The notes beneath the pieces are model-generated. The model ran no database searches, was not told the DNA's origin, and was given only the letters and a program-made list of their open reading frames with translations. This document shows positions 26,860-34,865 of a DNA stretch of 55,394 nucleotides, piece after piece (positions within the stretch are counted from its first letter, which is position 1; the number at the start of each line of letters is the position of its first letter). This DNA comes from a virus. The translations under genes and the position numbers were made by a program. The DNA lies in the IMG/VR virus record IMGVR_UViG_3300048813_000197, positions 1-55,394 of that record. One strand, written 5' to 3'.

Positions 26860-27498
26860 CAAAGGGTCTCTTTTATCCTCGATCTGCGTGAGGCGCTTGG
26901 CCATTTGAAAGTACTGCTCCATCAACTTGATTCCCTCTTGAGCCTCGCTCCCTAATTCCTTCAAGCGGCAATATGCCGCCGAGTACGTTTCGAGAGCGAC
27001 GAACATTTCGTCTTGGAATTGAATTGTTTCGTTGCCGGTATAGGGCCACACATCGGTCGTCGGGTAAGTGATTGCGGTGATGTTGACGGTTTGAGCGGTG
27101 GCGACTGCCGGGTGGACACAAAACAAATTGAAACCTGCGGGACACCACCGGTAAGCCGCGTTGTCCACATCTTGCGTCCATCCGCTATCCCACGAAGTTT
27201 GCAGGTAGTCGAGATCCCAAAGGTTGATCTTGTAGAGCGGCGAACTGAACCCCTGAATATCCGTGATGAGGAGTAGGCCTTTCGGAACCACCTGCCAAAC
27301 AGAATTCGGAACCAGCGTAAATGGAATGTTGACCGTTTGTGTTGGCCGGCCGACGAGCAGGAGCAGATCGTTCTGCGCCTCCATGATTGCGCTGTAAATC
27401 TCAAATTGAGCAGACCACCATGCGCCGCTACTCCCAGGCACCTCTTCTAAGCGCGACTGGGTGTTTTCTGCCAGTACTGAAATCGGCGTAGTTCCCAT
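26803..27498 (-). CDS. Connector/adaptor-like protein (231 aa)
   Basis: ATG at 27498 (MGTTPISVLAEN) with GAGG 7 nt upstream; the longer frame to 27576 has no ribosome site. Helical ends (AWWSAQFEIYSAIMEAQND; LMEQYFQMAKRLTQIEDK) flank a beta middle (VNIPFTLVPNSVWQV). It shares layout with the 350- and 346-residue proteins. The last 57 nt are antisense to the HNH gene at 26.1 kb. Positioned downstream of the fibre gene in the late block. Family not certain. Confidence 0.65.
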   Translation of the reverse strand: MGTTPISVLAENTQSRLEEVPGSSGAWWSAQFEIYSAIMEAQNDLLLLVGRPTQTVNIPFTLVPNSVWQVVPKGLLLITDIQGFSSPLYKINLWDLDYLQTSWDSGWTQDVDNAAYRWCPAGFNLFCVHPAVATAQTVNITAITYPTTDVWPYTGNETIQFQDEMFVALETYSAAYCRLKELGSEAQEGIKLMEQYFQMAKRLTQIEDKRDPLLFSMGFGAANNINPGSRR

Positions 27499-27545
27499 TA
27501 AATTCCTCTGGATTCCTTTTACTGGAGTCTCGGCGGTCCTGCAAA

Positions 27546-27562
27546 GCCCCTTGTGGGCTTGT
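27546..27562. other. Hairpin in late-block spacer (27499-27601)
   Basis: AAGCCC and GGGCTT form a 6-bp stem across a 5-nt loop in the spacer between the 231-residue connector-like gene and the signal-peptide gene. No T-run follows on either strand, so termination is unlikely. Possibly RNA processing. Nothing else is seen in this spacer. Confidence 0.3.
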
Positions 27563-27601
27563 TGGCTGTTCCCCAACTCCTATGTACTGGACTAGGCGAT
27601 G

Positions 27602-27865
27602 CTACTTCTTCGGCTGCGCGTCCTGAACGGCTTTCTGCGCCGCTTGCACAGCGGATTGCTCATCGGCACGACGTTTAGCAACGCCCATCGCCGCGTCATA
27701 CAGTGAAAGCTGAAACTGCGCTTCGTGGAGCTGCGCGGTCAGTGCCGCGATCTGCACGTTGGCTTGGGCAAGTTCGAGCTTCAACTCGGCTGGTGTGGGT
27801 TGCTTGGGAGCATCCTGCGCGAACGCTGGAATAACCAGTAATGCGAGTAGAATTAGTTTCCTCAT
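27602..27865 (-). CDS. Sec-signal coiled-coil protein, spanin-like candidate (87 aa)
   Basis: A cleavable Sec signal (MRKLILLALLVIPAFA, then Q-D), followed by a long helix (about 28-80) with Ala/Gln-rich heptad spacing and a Lys tail. No lipobox cysteine, so not a lipoprotein. Inner-membrane release to the periplasm is predicted; a spanin-like or tail-assembly role is possible. The G12 run just upstream could affect expression. The signal is very like the start of the fibre gene 300 nt upstream. Confidence 0.68.
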   Translation of the reverse strand: MRKLILLALLVIPAFAQDAPKQPTPAELKLELAQANVQIAALTAQLHEAQFQLSLYDAAMGVAKRRADEQSAVQAAQKAVQDAQPKK

Positions 27866-27875
27866 AGATCACCCG

Positions 27876-27887
27876 CCCCCCCCCCCC
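27876..27887 (-). repeat. Homopolymer run (12 G on minus strand)
   Basis: Twelve C on the plus strand, 10 nt upstream of the ATG of the signal-peptide gene. The run sits in the ribosome-binding region. Such runs can vary in length in culture; here sequencing uncertainty is also possible. Confidence 0.8.
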
Positions 27888-27913
27888 AAAGATCGGGTTG
27901 AACTCATCAAACG

Positions 27914-28186
27914 TTAAGCCTCATTTACCGATGCCAGCCAATCGGCTTTCTGCGCCGCCGCGATAGGTAGAGCCGCTTGCTCTGCCGTTTGCGGTGTGTA
28001 TGGTACGGCGGGAATCACTGGAGTTATCACCGTGACTCCATCGTCTGCGTAAACTGCCGGTGTACCTGTGGGAGCGGGAACGTGCACATCGGTTTCACCC
28101 GTGATTCCGTTGCCGCCATCAAACAGGAAGCCGAAGTCGAAGCTCCCATCGGAATTGCTTTGCGTACTGATGATTTGATCTGCCAT
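27914..28186 (-). CDS. Hypothetical fibre-associated protein (90 aa)
   Basis: TAGGAGG before the ATG. Gly/Asp/Thr/Pro-rich, beta-type with a GGNGITGETDVHVPAPTG segment, then a helical C-terminus. It immediately follows the fibre gene (11-nt gap) and precedes the signal-peptide gene. A fibre chaperone or accessory tip protein is possible from position. No motif recognised. Confidence 0.6.
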   Translation of the reverse strand: MADQIISTQSNSDGSFDFGFLFDGGNGITGETDVHVPAPTGTPAVYADDGVTVITPVIPAVPYTPQTAEQAALPIAAAQKADWLASVNEA

Positions 28187-28197
28187 TTTAACGCCTC

Positions 28198-30276
28198 CTA
28201 GTTTCCGCCGCAGTGATAGAACAGATTGCCGGTCAGAGATGAAAAAGTGAAGGTCACTGCTGTTGCGCTCTGCGCTGTGTTGGCTACAGGGGTAGCTGCT
28301 TGGTTGTCAATGGCTGTACAGAAAGCCGCGTTTGTCCAGCCGGAGTTAGCGAAAGTGATCGTGACAGTTGTAGCGGAACTCAACCCGGTAATCTCACCAT
28401 CGGAGTTGGTTGAGGAAGCCGCAATCGAACCCGCTGAAGTGGTTGGCGCTGTGCCGATTACGTGTTGGGTGCCATATTTCCAGGTGCCAGTTATTGACGA
28501 ATTGCCGATGGTCGTTGTATTGCTTCCGTTTCCGACCGCTGCGTTGCCAATCACATTCTCGTTTGTGTCGCCGCTCGCCTTAGCTTCCGTGGCAAAGCCC
28601 AAATATACGCTGTTTGAGGAGGTTGCGTTGGCTGTCGAACCGTCGCTGATAAAGCGACCAGCCCCGTATCCCTGCGCAATGTTGCTGCCGCCTGTGGTAT
28701 TGAAGTAAAGAGCCTGAGTTCCCTGCGCGGTGTTGCTGTTGCCGGTTGTGTTGGAGTAAAGAGCCGCGTACCCCTGCACCGCATTGCCGCCGCCTGTTGT
28801 GTTGGAGAAGAGAGATTCGTACCCCTGCGCGGTGTTGATGGAGCCTGTTGTGTTGGAGTAAAGAGCCTGAGTTCCCTGCGCGGTGTTGCTGCCGCCTGTT
28901 GTGTTGAAGTAAAGAGCCTGACTTCCCTCCCCGGTGTTGCTGCCGCCTGTTGTGTTGAAGAAGAGAGCCCTGAACCCATACGCGGTGTTGATGGAGCCTG
29001 TTGTGTTGGAGTAAAGAGCCCTGAACCCATACGCAGAGTTGTAGTTACCTGTTGTGTTGTAAGAACCACCGCCGCCTGAATAAGAGCTATAGAGTGTGGC
29101 TAAACCCTGATACAACATGGTAGTCGATACCGCGCCGGTCGAATCTTTTCCCACATACGAAAAAGTTGTGATGGGCGAGATGAGCTTTGCACTGATAGCT
29201 ACGGTGCCGTTGAAGGATGAAGTCGGCGTATAAGTCAGCGAAGTCGCGTTAGCCTGTGGGCCGGTTACTAGCGAGGAACTGGAAGTCGATGCCGACGTTG
29301 TAGGCTGAGCGGTTCCAATAGCCACAGTGACAGTTCCCAGCCCCGTGTTGCCTGTGATTCCCGTCACGAGTTGGTAGTAACTGCCACTTGTGAAGCCTGT
29401 ACATGTGAGTGGTGCAGTTGTTCCCGGCGCAACATAGTTGGGATAAGTGCCAGTCCAGCCGGTTCCTGAGCAAGTTCCGCTGGTTGTCAATTCAGGTCCC
29501 AGAGGAGCTGAATCCGTAGCTGATGATGCAGCCGGAGAAGTGATTGTTGGCATCGTCTGATTGGCCGTAAACACATTGCTGGCCACAAGGCTTGCGGCAC
29601 CTAGAGCGGATACAGCCGCGGCTGCCGTCGTCGCGCCCGTCCCGCCATTCCCGATTGCGACCGTCCCCGTCACGTTGGCAGCGTTGCCGCTGGTATTCGC
29701 CGCGTTGTTCGGTATATCGCCGCTCACCAGCGCCCTGAACGTTGGCGTTGCTGCTGATCCTGTCGATGGACCTGCAAGAATTGTATTGGCCGTCTGAGTG
29801 GCAAGGGTCGGACCAAATGTACCAGAAGAAGTAATTGGCGAACCAGGGACCGAGGTATTGAAAAGAACTCCAGGCATCGTCATACCTACGCTGGTGACGG
29901 TGCCCCCTGTAGCCACAGTGAACGCCCACGCCGTGCCCGTCCAATTCAGATATCCCGTGGTCAGCGCGGGGAGAGCGTTACTCAGGATGCCGGTAACTTC
30001 ACAAGCTGGATACGTCCCGCTGGTGTCACCTCCGCACGCGCCACCGGGAATGAGATGTCCGCCGGAGTCGCACGCAAGAGGATAATAGGTTCCGCTATTA
30101 GCCCCATAAATGGCGACTGAAGTCGGTGGAATCGCTATCCCGGTTCCGGTCGAAGATGCAATCGGTATCCACGATCCGGAATACATGCAGTAGCCAAGAT
30201 TTGCCTGTGGATGGAATTGAGCGAATGCAGAAGTGGCGCATAAGGCCAGTAATATGAGTACTATCTTTCTCATCAT
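28198..30276 (-). CDS. Tail fibre / adhesin-like protein with signal peptide and eight 17-residue repeats
   Basis: About 692 residues. It starts with a Sec signal (MRKIVLILLALCATSAFA, then Q), unusual for a virion protein. The middle is a Thr/Gly/Ala-rich beta fibre. Residues about 405-540 hold eight tandem 17-residue units starting NTTG, with pattern NTTGxxNTAxGxxALxx, as in the head repeats of YadA-type adhesins. The C-terminus is a beta Thr/Ala unit ending FHYCGGN-like (LFYHCGGN). ATG at 30276 or 30273; the second sits better behind GGAG. Receptor-binding fibre is the best call; a secreted adhesin carried by the phage is the alternative. Confidence 0.75.
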   Translation of the reverse strand: MMRKIVLILLALCATSAFAQFHPQANLGYCMYSGSWIPIASSTGTGIAIPPTSVAIYGANSGTYYPLACDSGGHLIPGGACGGDTSGTYPACEVTGILSNALPALTTGYLNWTGTAWAFTVATGGTVTSVGMTMPGVLFNTSVPGSPITSSGTFGPTLATQTANTILAGPSTGSAATPTFRALVSGDIPNNAANTSGNAANVTGTVAIGNGGTGATTAAAAVSALGAASLVASNVFTANQTMPTITSPAASSATDSAPLGPELTTSGTCSGTGWTGTYPNYVAPGTTAPLTCTGFTSGSYYQLVTGITGNTGLGTVTVAIGTAQPTTSASTSSSSLVTGPQANATSLTYTPTSSFNGTVAISAKLISPITTFSYVGKDSTGAVSTTMLYQGLATLYSSYSGGGGSYNTTGNYNSAYGFRALYSNTTGSINTAYGFRALFFNTTGGSNTGEGSQALYFNTTGGSNTAQGTQALYSNTTGSINTAQGYESLFSNTTGGGNAVQGYAALYSNTTGNSNTAQGTQALYFNTTGGSNIAQGYGAGRFISDGSTANATSSNSVYLGFATEAKASGDTNENVIGNAAVGNGSNTTTIGNSSITGTWKYGTQHVIGTAPTTSAGSIAASSTNSDGEITGLSSATTVTITFANSGWTNAAFCTAIDNQAATPVANTAQSATAVTFTFSSLTGNLFYHCGGN
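28670..29070 (-). repeat. Eight 51-bp tandem repeats inside fibre gene
   Basis: Eight units of 51 bp, each coding for 17 residues beginning NTTG. Units differ at several codons, so the array is old or has been shuffled by recombination. Length variation would change fibre length by 17 residues. Confidence 0.75.
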
Positions 30277-30283
30277 CCCGCTC

Positions 30284-30853
30284 CTATACCTGCTTGAATG
30301 CGGCCACGAATGAGTCCGCGCTCGTTCCGTAACCCCAGTATGCCGAGGTTTGGTCGGATTGTGTTGTGCCGATACTCGTTGTGTCGAATAGATTGCCGGG
30401 GGCCAGAACCTCGATTACCGAGGAATCAGTTGCGGAAACGGTGCTCGCCACGCCAATGTAAAGCACGTTGCTACCAAGGAAGCGGATGCGCACCTCACCG
30501 GCATCCTCATTCAGCACGCACCATTCACCGGTTGCGGCATGCGCTTGCTTGAGGCCCTGGACGACCATGACGGTCGCGGAGGTGATAGACTTCACCGTGC
30601 CCTGATCGGGAATCGACCCAGCGGCAACGATGCCCGGATTGAAGGCCGCAGTCAGGCCGACGGCCACTCGATCGCCAGGCAGGAATCCCTTGGTTGAGGT
30701 AACCGTCAGCGAGCACTGGGTCTCGTTTGAGCCAGGGCCGAGTTGATTGCTGAATGGATCCGGCGGCGGCGTGACGGCCGCGGTGACGGCAGACCCAAAA
30801 ACTGGCTGCGCGGAACCTGTGACTAATTGCACCCCAAAGAAAGGTCGAAGCAT
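30284..30853 (-). CDS. Virion-associated protein (189 aa), hypothetical
   Basis: GGGGG lies 9 nt before the ATG. Beta-rich, Val/Thr/Ser/Gly-rich, with segments FLPGDRVAVGLTAAF and VRIRFLGSNVLYIG. No cysteine pair or signal peptide. It is placed between a small charged protein and the fibre gene, so it may join or decorate the tail. Family not recognised. Confidence 0.65.
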   Translation of the reverse strand: MLRPFFGVQLVTGSAQPVFGSAVTAAVTPPPDPFSNQLGPGSNETQCSLTVTSTKGFLPGDRVAVGLTAAFNPGIVAAGSIPDQGTVKSITSATVMVVQGLKQAHAATGEWCVLNEDAGEVRIRFLGSNVLYIGVASTVSATDSSVIEVLAPGNLFDTTSIGTTQSDQTSAYWGYGTSADSFVAAFKQV

Positions 30854-30856
30854 AAA

Positions 30857-31216
30857 TCAGTCCCCCTTCGTTCTGGTAAGCGGATTGCGCGCGCTGCTTC
30901 CGTATATCGACGGGCAGCATGGCGATTCCGTGCAGGTCGGTTCCGCCGGCTCGTGAACGTTCTTGTAACTCGAGCGCGCTCCAATCCCGCCCATGGCGCC
31001 GCGAACGTTGTCCATGATCGAATTGGGTTTGAGGACGTACTTCCCTTTACCGCCCCAATCATTCGCCACTTCCGGGTCAAACTCATCGTGAACACCCAGC
31101 CGCGAGCGGTCGATGTGAAAGTTGTCGGTTGCAGATTTGGTGTTCTGCGGCGCTTCGATCTTGCCGTAGTTGCGATTGCGGAAAGTGTCGTGGACACGGT
31201 TACTGGGAATGGTCAT
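30857..31216 (-). CDS. Hypothetical protein (119 aa)
   Basis: ATG at 31216 (MTIPSNRV) with GGGGG upstream; the frame to 31273 lies inside the previous gene. Polar, Asn/Asp/Lys-rich with a central helix and a C-terminal Cys cluster (CTESPCCPS). It overlaps the Tat-signal gene by 17 nt. Function unknown. Confidence 0.6.
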   Translation of the reverse strand: MTIPSNRVHDTFRNRNYGKIEAPQNTKSATDNFHIDRSRLGVHDEFDPEVANDWGGKGKYVLKPNSIMDNVRGAMGGIGARSSYKNVHEPAEPTCTESPCCPSIYGSSARNPLTRTKGD

Positions 31217-31412
31217 AGAAAGCCCCCGAAATAAAGAGGTTTGGATGCGGGAAGTTGAATGTTGCCTGGGCATAGGCGTCCTGCAACATCTTGAGCGTGA
31301 TCGGACAGTTGCCTTCAGGATAGAATTCCGGCTCGGCTACCAAGGTAGATGGAGCAATTGCCGCCGTCGCCGCAACCGCCAACACTGTCTTTCCAAACTC
31401 TCGCCTGTTCAT
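31200..31412 (-). CDS. Short Tat-signal protein (70 aa)
   Basis: NRREFGKT twin-arginine motif followed by an Ala/Val-rich hydrophobic stretch and VAEPE; only about 40 mature residues. GGAGG 6 nt before the ATG. Its signal is close to that of the 157-residue Tat protein at 15 kb. The C-terminal segment ends NLFISGAFYDHSQ. Export and function are predicted only. Confidence 0.65.
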   Translation of the reverse strand: MNRREFGKTVLAVAATAAIAPSTLVAEPEFYPEGNCPITLKMLQDAYAQATFNFPHPNLFISGAFYDHSQ

Positions 31413-31777
31413 GCGAACCTCCGTCTGTAGCTTTCCCTGCTGCCGTACTTGAATCGGTGGATGTCGGCGACTTCGATCTTCCGCTGTTGAGGCGGGTCAT
31501 CAAAGTTCTGCGCGTCGGAGTTGAGGACGACGCTCTGGAAACCGTAACGCTTCTCCGCGGCCGAAAGCTGGCGGAGATTTTCGACGTGGAGTTTCTGGCC
31601 AAATTCATCCGCCACATGATCGAGCGTGAGGCAAAAGCTATTCGTCTGAGCTTTCTTGATGACAGCCACTCGCTTGCATCCGCAGTCTACGCCTAGACCG
31701 ACGAATTTGCCTTCCGCGTTCGTCTCGTACACTTTGCGATAAACAGATACGCCACAGGATTCACAGGTTTGACTCAT
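31409..31777 (-). CDS. Zinc-binding small protein (122 aa)
   Basis: ATG at 31777 (MSQTCESCG) after GAGG. Cysteines CESCG (5-8), a CGC pair near 34, and a lone Cys later give a small zinc site. The rest is helical and ends in Arg-rich RESYRRRFA. The ATG of the Tat-signal gene overlaps the stop (ATGA-type). A longer frame to 31828 overlaps the adjacent connector gene and is not used. No family named. Confidence 0.65.
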   Translation of the reverse strand: MSQTCESCGVSVYRKVYETNAEGKFVGLGVDCGCKRVAVIKKAQTNSFCLTLDHVADEFGQKLHVENLRQLSAAEKRYGFQSVVLNSDAQNFDDPPQQRKIEVADIHRFKYGSRESYRRRFA

Positions 31778-31784
31778 ATCGTCC

Positions 31785-32825
31785 TCAGTCCCAAAAGTCT
31801 CCGCCACCACTTCCAGCAGATACGGCATGTTGCGCGTTCCACGTAGCTCCCCCAGGAGTCCAATATGGAAGGTCTTCGCCTGCTATTGTAGCGCTTGTTC
31901 GGTATAAATTTTCATCCGCATTCGCCATATCAAGCAAAAGGGCAAGATATTCCTGATGGAACGTATTTGCGAGCGACAAGGCAGTTTGAGGATCGTAGCC
32001 TGGATTCTCCTTCGGTTTGAACCGTAAAGCCCAACACATCGCCTCCTTCACCACCACATCGCAACGGATGTAGGGAGGCAGGCAATCTGTATCGAGTACG
32101 AGATTCGGAGGCTGAATATACGCATTCCAAGGAAGCACCTGTTGCGTCCATGGGGCGGGCCATAGTTCGACCATGTAGTTGCCATTCGGATCGGCCGGAT
32201 AAGGAGCCACTCCAATCGGATAGTTGGTGGTGATACGCCACGCATCGAAGGTATTCATGAAGTCCTGCGTCAGATTCAACCGCAGACGGAATCCCATTTG
32301 GAAATTCACCATTTGCTTGATGTACTTGATATTCGGCCCGAGGTTGTAATACATCTGCACGATGTAGTACCCGCCGGTCTGTATCGTCACATTTGGCGGG
32401 AATGGCGCGCCGAAGGGTAAGGCTAAAGTCAGGGTCTGCGCAAACGGATCAACATTCGTGATCGTGTATGGCGGGCAGGTTAAGCCGAGGCGAAACTGGC
32501 GACCAATGAGCGTCTGATCCCATCCGGTATAGCTACCCTGAATGGTGTTGTTGCCTTGGACGATATTTGAGCCAAGAGTACAGGTAGCGGTGCCGACCGA
32601 TACTGCTTGCGGAGTGATGGTTTGCCCAGCAGTATATAGACCGTACCACTGCTTCATATCATAAATTTGGCGGACGATCTGATTTACCCATCCGGGCATC
32701 TGAGCGACAGAGTTAGGGTTCCAGGCGGTCGCAGATCCCTGAATTTGGCCGAAGTTCATCTGCGAGGTGTATGGTTGCACACCTTGATTCGGCAAAATTT
32801 GATTGGCTATCTGTACCGGCGGCAA
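31785..32825 (-). CDS. Connector/adaptor-like tail protein (346 aa or slightly longer)
   Basis: The beta-rich unit (LGSNIVQGNNTIQGSY; IGRQFRLGLT) is held between helical segments (VNQIVRQIYDMKQWYG; TALSLANTFHQEYLALLLD), the same layout as the 350- and 231-residue proteins. The start is unclear: the TTG at 32825 has no ribosome site in reach, while AAGGAGGG lies 8 nt before an in-frame ATT at 32834. The Trp/Pro-rich middle (WPAPWTQQVLPWNAY) suits a virion surface. Placed after the capsid genes, so a head-tail connector is likely but not proven. Confidence 0.68.
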   Translation of the reverse strand: MPPVQIANQILPNQGVQPYTSQMNFGQIQGSATAWNPNSVAQMPGWVNQIVRQIYDMKQWYGLYTAGQTITPQAVSVGTATCTLGSNIVQGNNTIQGSYTGWDQTLIGRQFRLGLTCPPYTITNVDPFAQTLTLALPFGAPFPPNVTIQTGGYYIVQMYYNLGPNIKYIKQMVNFQMGFRLRLNLTQDFMNTFDAWRITTNYPIGVAPYPADPNGNYMVELWPAPWTQQVLPWNAYIQPPNLVLDTDCLPPYIRCDVVVKEAMCWALRFKPKENPGYDPQTALSLANTFHQEYLALLLDMANADENLYRTSATIAGEDLPYWTPGGATWNAQHAVSAGSGGGDFWD

Positions 32826-32860
32826 GATCGGAATCGGGATACCCTCCTTGAGGTGGAGGG

Positions 32861-32894
32861 GAGGGGCGCGGAACTGTTTTGAACCCCGCCCCTC
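32861..32894. other. Strong hairpin in late-block spacer
   Basis: GAGGGGCG (32861-32868) and CGCCCCTC (32887-32894) form a perfect 8-bp GC stem with an 18-nt loop, in the 78-nt spacer before the 346-residue gene. A T4 run follows on the plus strand only. On the minus strand it may affect processing or pausing. On the same strand CCTCC-N7-GGAGG could partly hide the Shine-Dalgarno of the 346-residue gene. Confidence 0.45.
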
Positions 32895-32903
32895 TTTTGA
32901 GCC

Positions 32904-34133
32904 TTATTCTCCGCTGGTCAGGAACTGAACGAACCAGGAGCATCCGCTCAGATCGGTACCGGGCGAAACCTGCGGTGTCGAAGTCGGCACACCGGTCACA
33001 AGCAGCGCGGCCGAGCCAGAATCCGCGGCAGTCGTGAATCCAGCATTCGGATAGTTGGCCGTGAATATCTTGTCGGTGAGCGATGCGGAGCTTAGCACGG
33101 TCAGAACATCGCCGTTGACCCCAGCGCCATTCGTCAGACCGCGAACCAGAACCATATTGCCGGGCACGAAGTTCTGAAGAGCGGTCAGCGTGACGAGACC
33201 GGCGGTGCCGGCGCTCGATGCTGTTGCCAGCGAGTTGGTAATCGAAGCGGCGAGAGTTGTGGTGATGGGAGCGCCACCTGCGGTGACCAGCAATTTGGCG
33301 GTGCCGGTGTCGGCGGCGGTGGTAAATGAAGTGCCGGTCCAGGTCGCGGTGAACTGCGTGCTGCTCGCTGTGAGAATCTGCGCGATGACGCCGTTGGCAG
33401 TCGCACCGTTTGTCAGCCCGCCGATGATGACGAACTGGCCAGGCGTGAAGGTATTCGCGCAGGTCATCGTCAAGAGGCTCGACGTGGACAACGAGTTGGT
33501 GATGGCCGCCGAAGTTCCGGTGGTCAGAAGATTTCCGGTTCCAGCCTGCACCAACTGATAGGTGATGGTGATATCGGCGGTTGCCGCGGTGATGTTGGCT
33601 GTCGGGAAGACCGCTGTCCACTGAGTCGCGCTCGCGCTCGCCACCTGCAGAATCGCTCCGGCAAATGCGGCACCCGCCCCCGTGCTCTGGTAATAGACGA
33701 ACTGGCCCGCCTTCAGGGAATTCGGCTGTGTGACGGTGATGAGATCAGATGTCACGCCAACGGTGGTCGAAGCAGCGGCTGACACCGGACCTAGGCCCAA
33801 TGGCGTTCCGGCCGTAACCGCCGGCAGGGAAACGATCATCGTAAGAGTTGTTGACGGAGCGGGCGTGGTGCCGAATGAACCCGATGCTGGAACAAAATCG
33901 ACATTATACGCCGCTGCCGCCGCGTTGGCCGCAAGAGGTATTGCCCCGTATGCGAACTCACCCTCGAATGATCCGGTGACGTTGACGTTGGCGCCAACTC
34001 CGAGACCATTGGGAATCACGTATCCGCCGAGGGGGTAGTCGGACGCGCCGGGCTGCAACTGAGCGCCTCTCGCGAACTGAGAGAAGCCGAGTTGCGCCTT
34101 GCAATCAGGAATGCCTGTAATCGTCAAAGCCAT
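32904..34133 (-). CDS. Repeat-rich virion protein, FCCH-like (409 aa)
   Basis: AAGGAG before the ATG. Ala/Thr/Gly-rich with three related beta units of about 65 residues (around 125-200, 215-285 and 305-380), each reading like 'xFxPGQxVxxxGLTNGAxxNGxxxxVLxAS...FTAxxxxxxFTTAADxGxAxLLVT'. This is the E1_FCCH-like pattern seen in phage decoration and tail proteins. It lies between the capsid-proximal gene and the connector gene. Probably a virion surface or tail protein; no enzymatic site. Confidence 0.65.
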   Translation of the reverse strand: MALTITGIPDCKAQLGFSQFARGAQLQPGASDYPLGGYVIPNGLGVGANVNVTGSFEGEFAYGAIPLAANAAAAAYNVDFVPASGSFGTTPAPSTTLTMIVSLPAVTAGTPLGLGPVSAAASTTVGVTSDLITVTQPNSLKAGQFVYYQSTGAGAAFAGAILQVASASATQWTAVFPTANITAATADITITYQLVQAGTGNLLTTGTSAAITNSLSTSSLLTMTCANTFTPGQFVIIGGLTNGATANGVIAQILTASSTQFTATWTGTSFTTAADTGTAKLLVTAGGAPITTTLAASITNSLATASSAGTAGLVTLTALQNFVPGNMVLVRGLTNGAGVNGDVLTVLSSASLTDKIFTANYPNAGFTTAADSGSAALLVTGVPTSTPQVSPGTDLSGCSWFVQFLTSGE

Positions 34134-34150
34134 GGTGCAGCTCCTTGAGC

Positions 34151-34807
34151 TTAATAGGTCCAGTCAGTGTCAACGAGAACATCGGCGTTGCCGCTCGAGA
34201 TCGCGGTGAGTGCCTGAAGAATGCGCTTTGAGATCGGCGCGGTGCCGGATGCGGTGCGGGTGAGCGTGAAGTTGCCGGAACTCATGGTCAGCGAATCGCC
34301 AATCGCGGTCGATCCCGGCACATAAGCACCCTTCACGAAGCCAGATGTGGCGATCCACACATAGTTGCCGTTGAGCGCCGTGGCGAGTTGCGCGCCAGTC
34401 AGCGACCCAGGGTAAATGGTGGTGTTGACCAGCAAGAGTCCGGCGAAACTGTTGAGGTTGCCGGTCGCGGCCGGGTTGCCCTCGGAGAAGGTTCCGGTGA
34501 CAGTCGTGAATGTCTCATCGGTCCACGCCACGGGCGCGGGATACGCAAGGCAGTTCGCGTTGGTCGTCGAGTTATAGCGCACGTAACGCAGCACGAGCGG
34601 CGCACCCTGACCGTTGACAGTTGAGAGCAGGCCGGGAATGACAGGCGAGAGATACGCCTGACCAAGCAGGTTGTAGGCGCCGTTCGGGTACGGCGGCTGG
34701 TTCGACTGAATCACCTGCTGCGTGGACGACGCACTGGCGATGTATGGGTCGATATTGGTGTACGGATTTCCCGAGTTGATTACCGCAAAATCCAAGCCTG
34801 CGCTCAT
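34151..34807 (-). CDS. Capsid-proximal virion protein (218 aa), head decoration candidate
   Basis: GGGAG before the ATG. Beta-rich, Asn/Tyr/Ser/Pro-rich, with APLVLRYVRYNSTTNANCL and a C-terminal ISSGNADVLVDTDW, typical of head decoration (gpD-like) proteins. It lies 58 nt downstream of the capsid gene, the usual place for a decoration protein. That role is inference; a minor capsid protein is possible. Confidence 0.6.
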   Translation of the reverse strand: MSAGLDFAVINSGNPYTNIDPYIASASSTQQVIQSNQPPYPNGAYNLLGQAYLSPVIPGLLSTVNGQGAPLVLRYVRYNSTTNANCLAYPAPVAWTDETFTTVTGTFSEGNPAATGNLNSFAGLLLVNTTIYPGSLTGAQLATALNGNYVWIATSGFVKGAYVPGSTAIGDSLTMSSGNFTLTRTASGTAPISKRILQALTAISSGNADVLVDTDWTY

Positions 34808-34865
34808 CGTAAAACTCCCGGCGCCAGTTGCGCCTTGTTACTGCAAAATCTTTGTTTACAAAAGC

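Noticed and set aside
27546-27562. AAGCCC/GGGCTT hairpin as a terminator
   Set aside because: No run of T follows on either strand.
32861-32900. GAGGGGCG hairpin with T4 as a plus-strand terminator
   Set aside because: No plus-strand gene lies upstream that would need it, and the loop is 18 nt.
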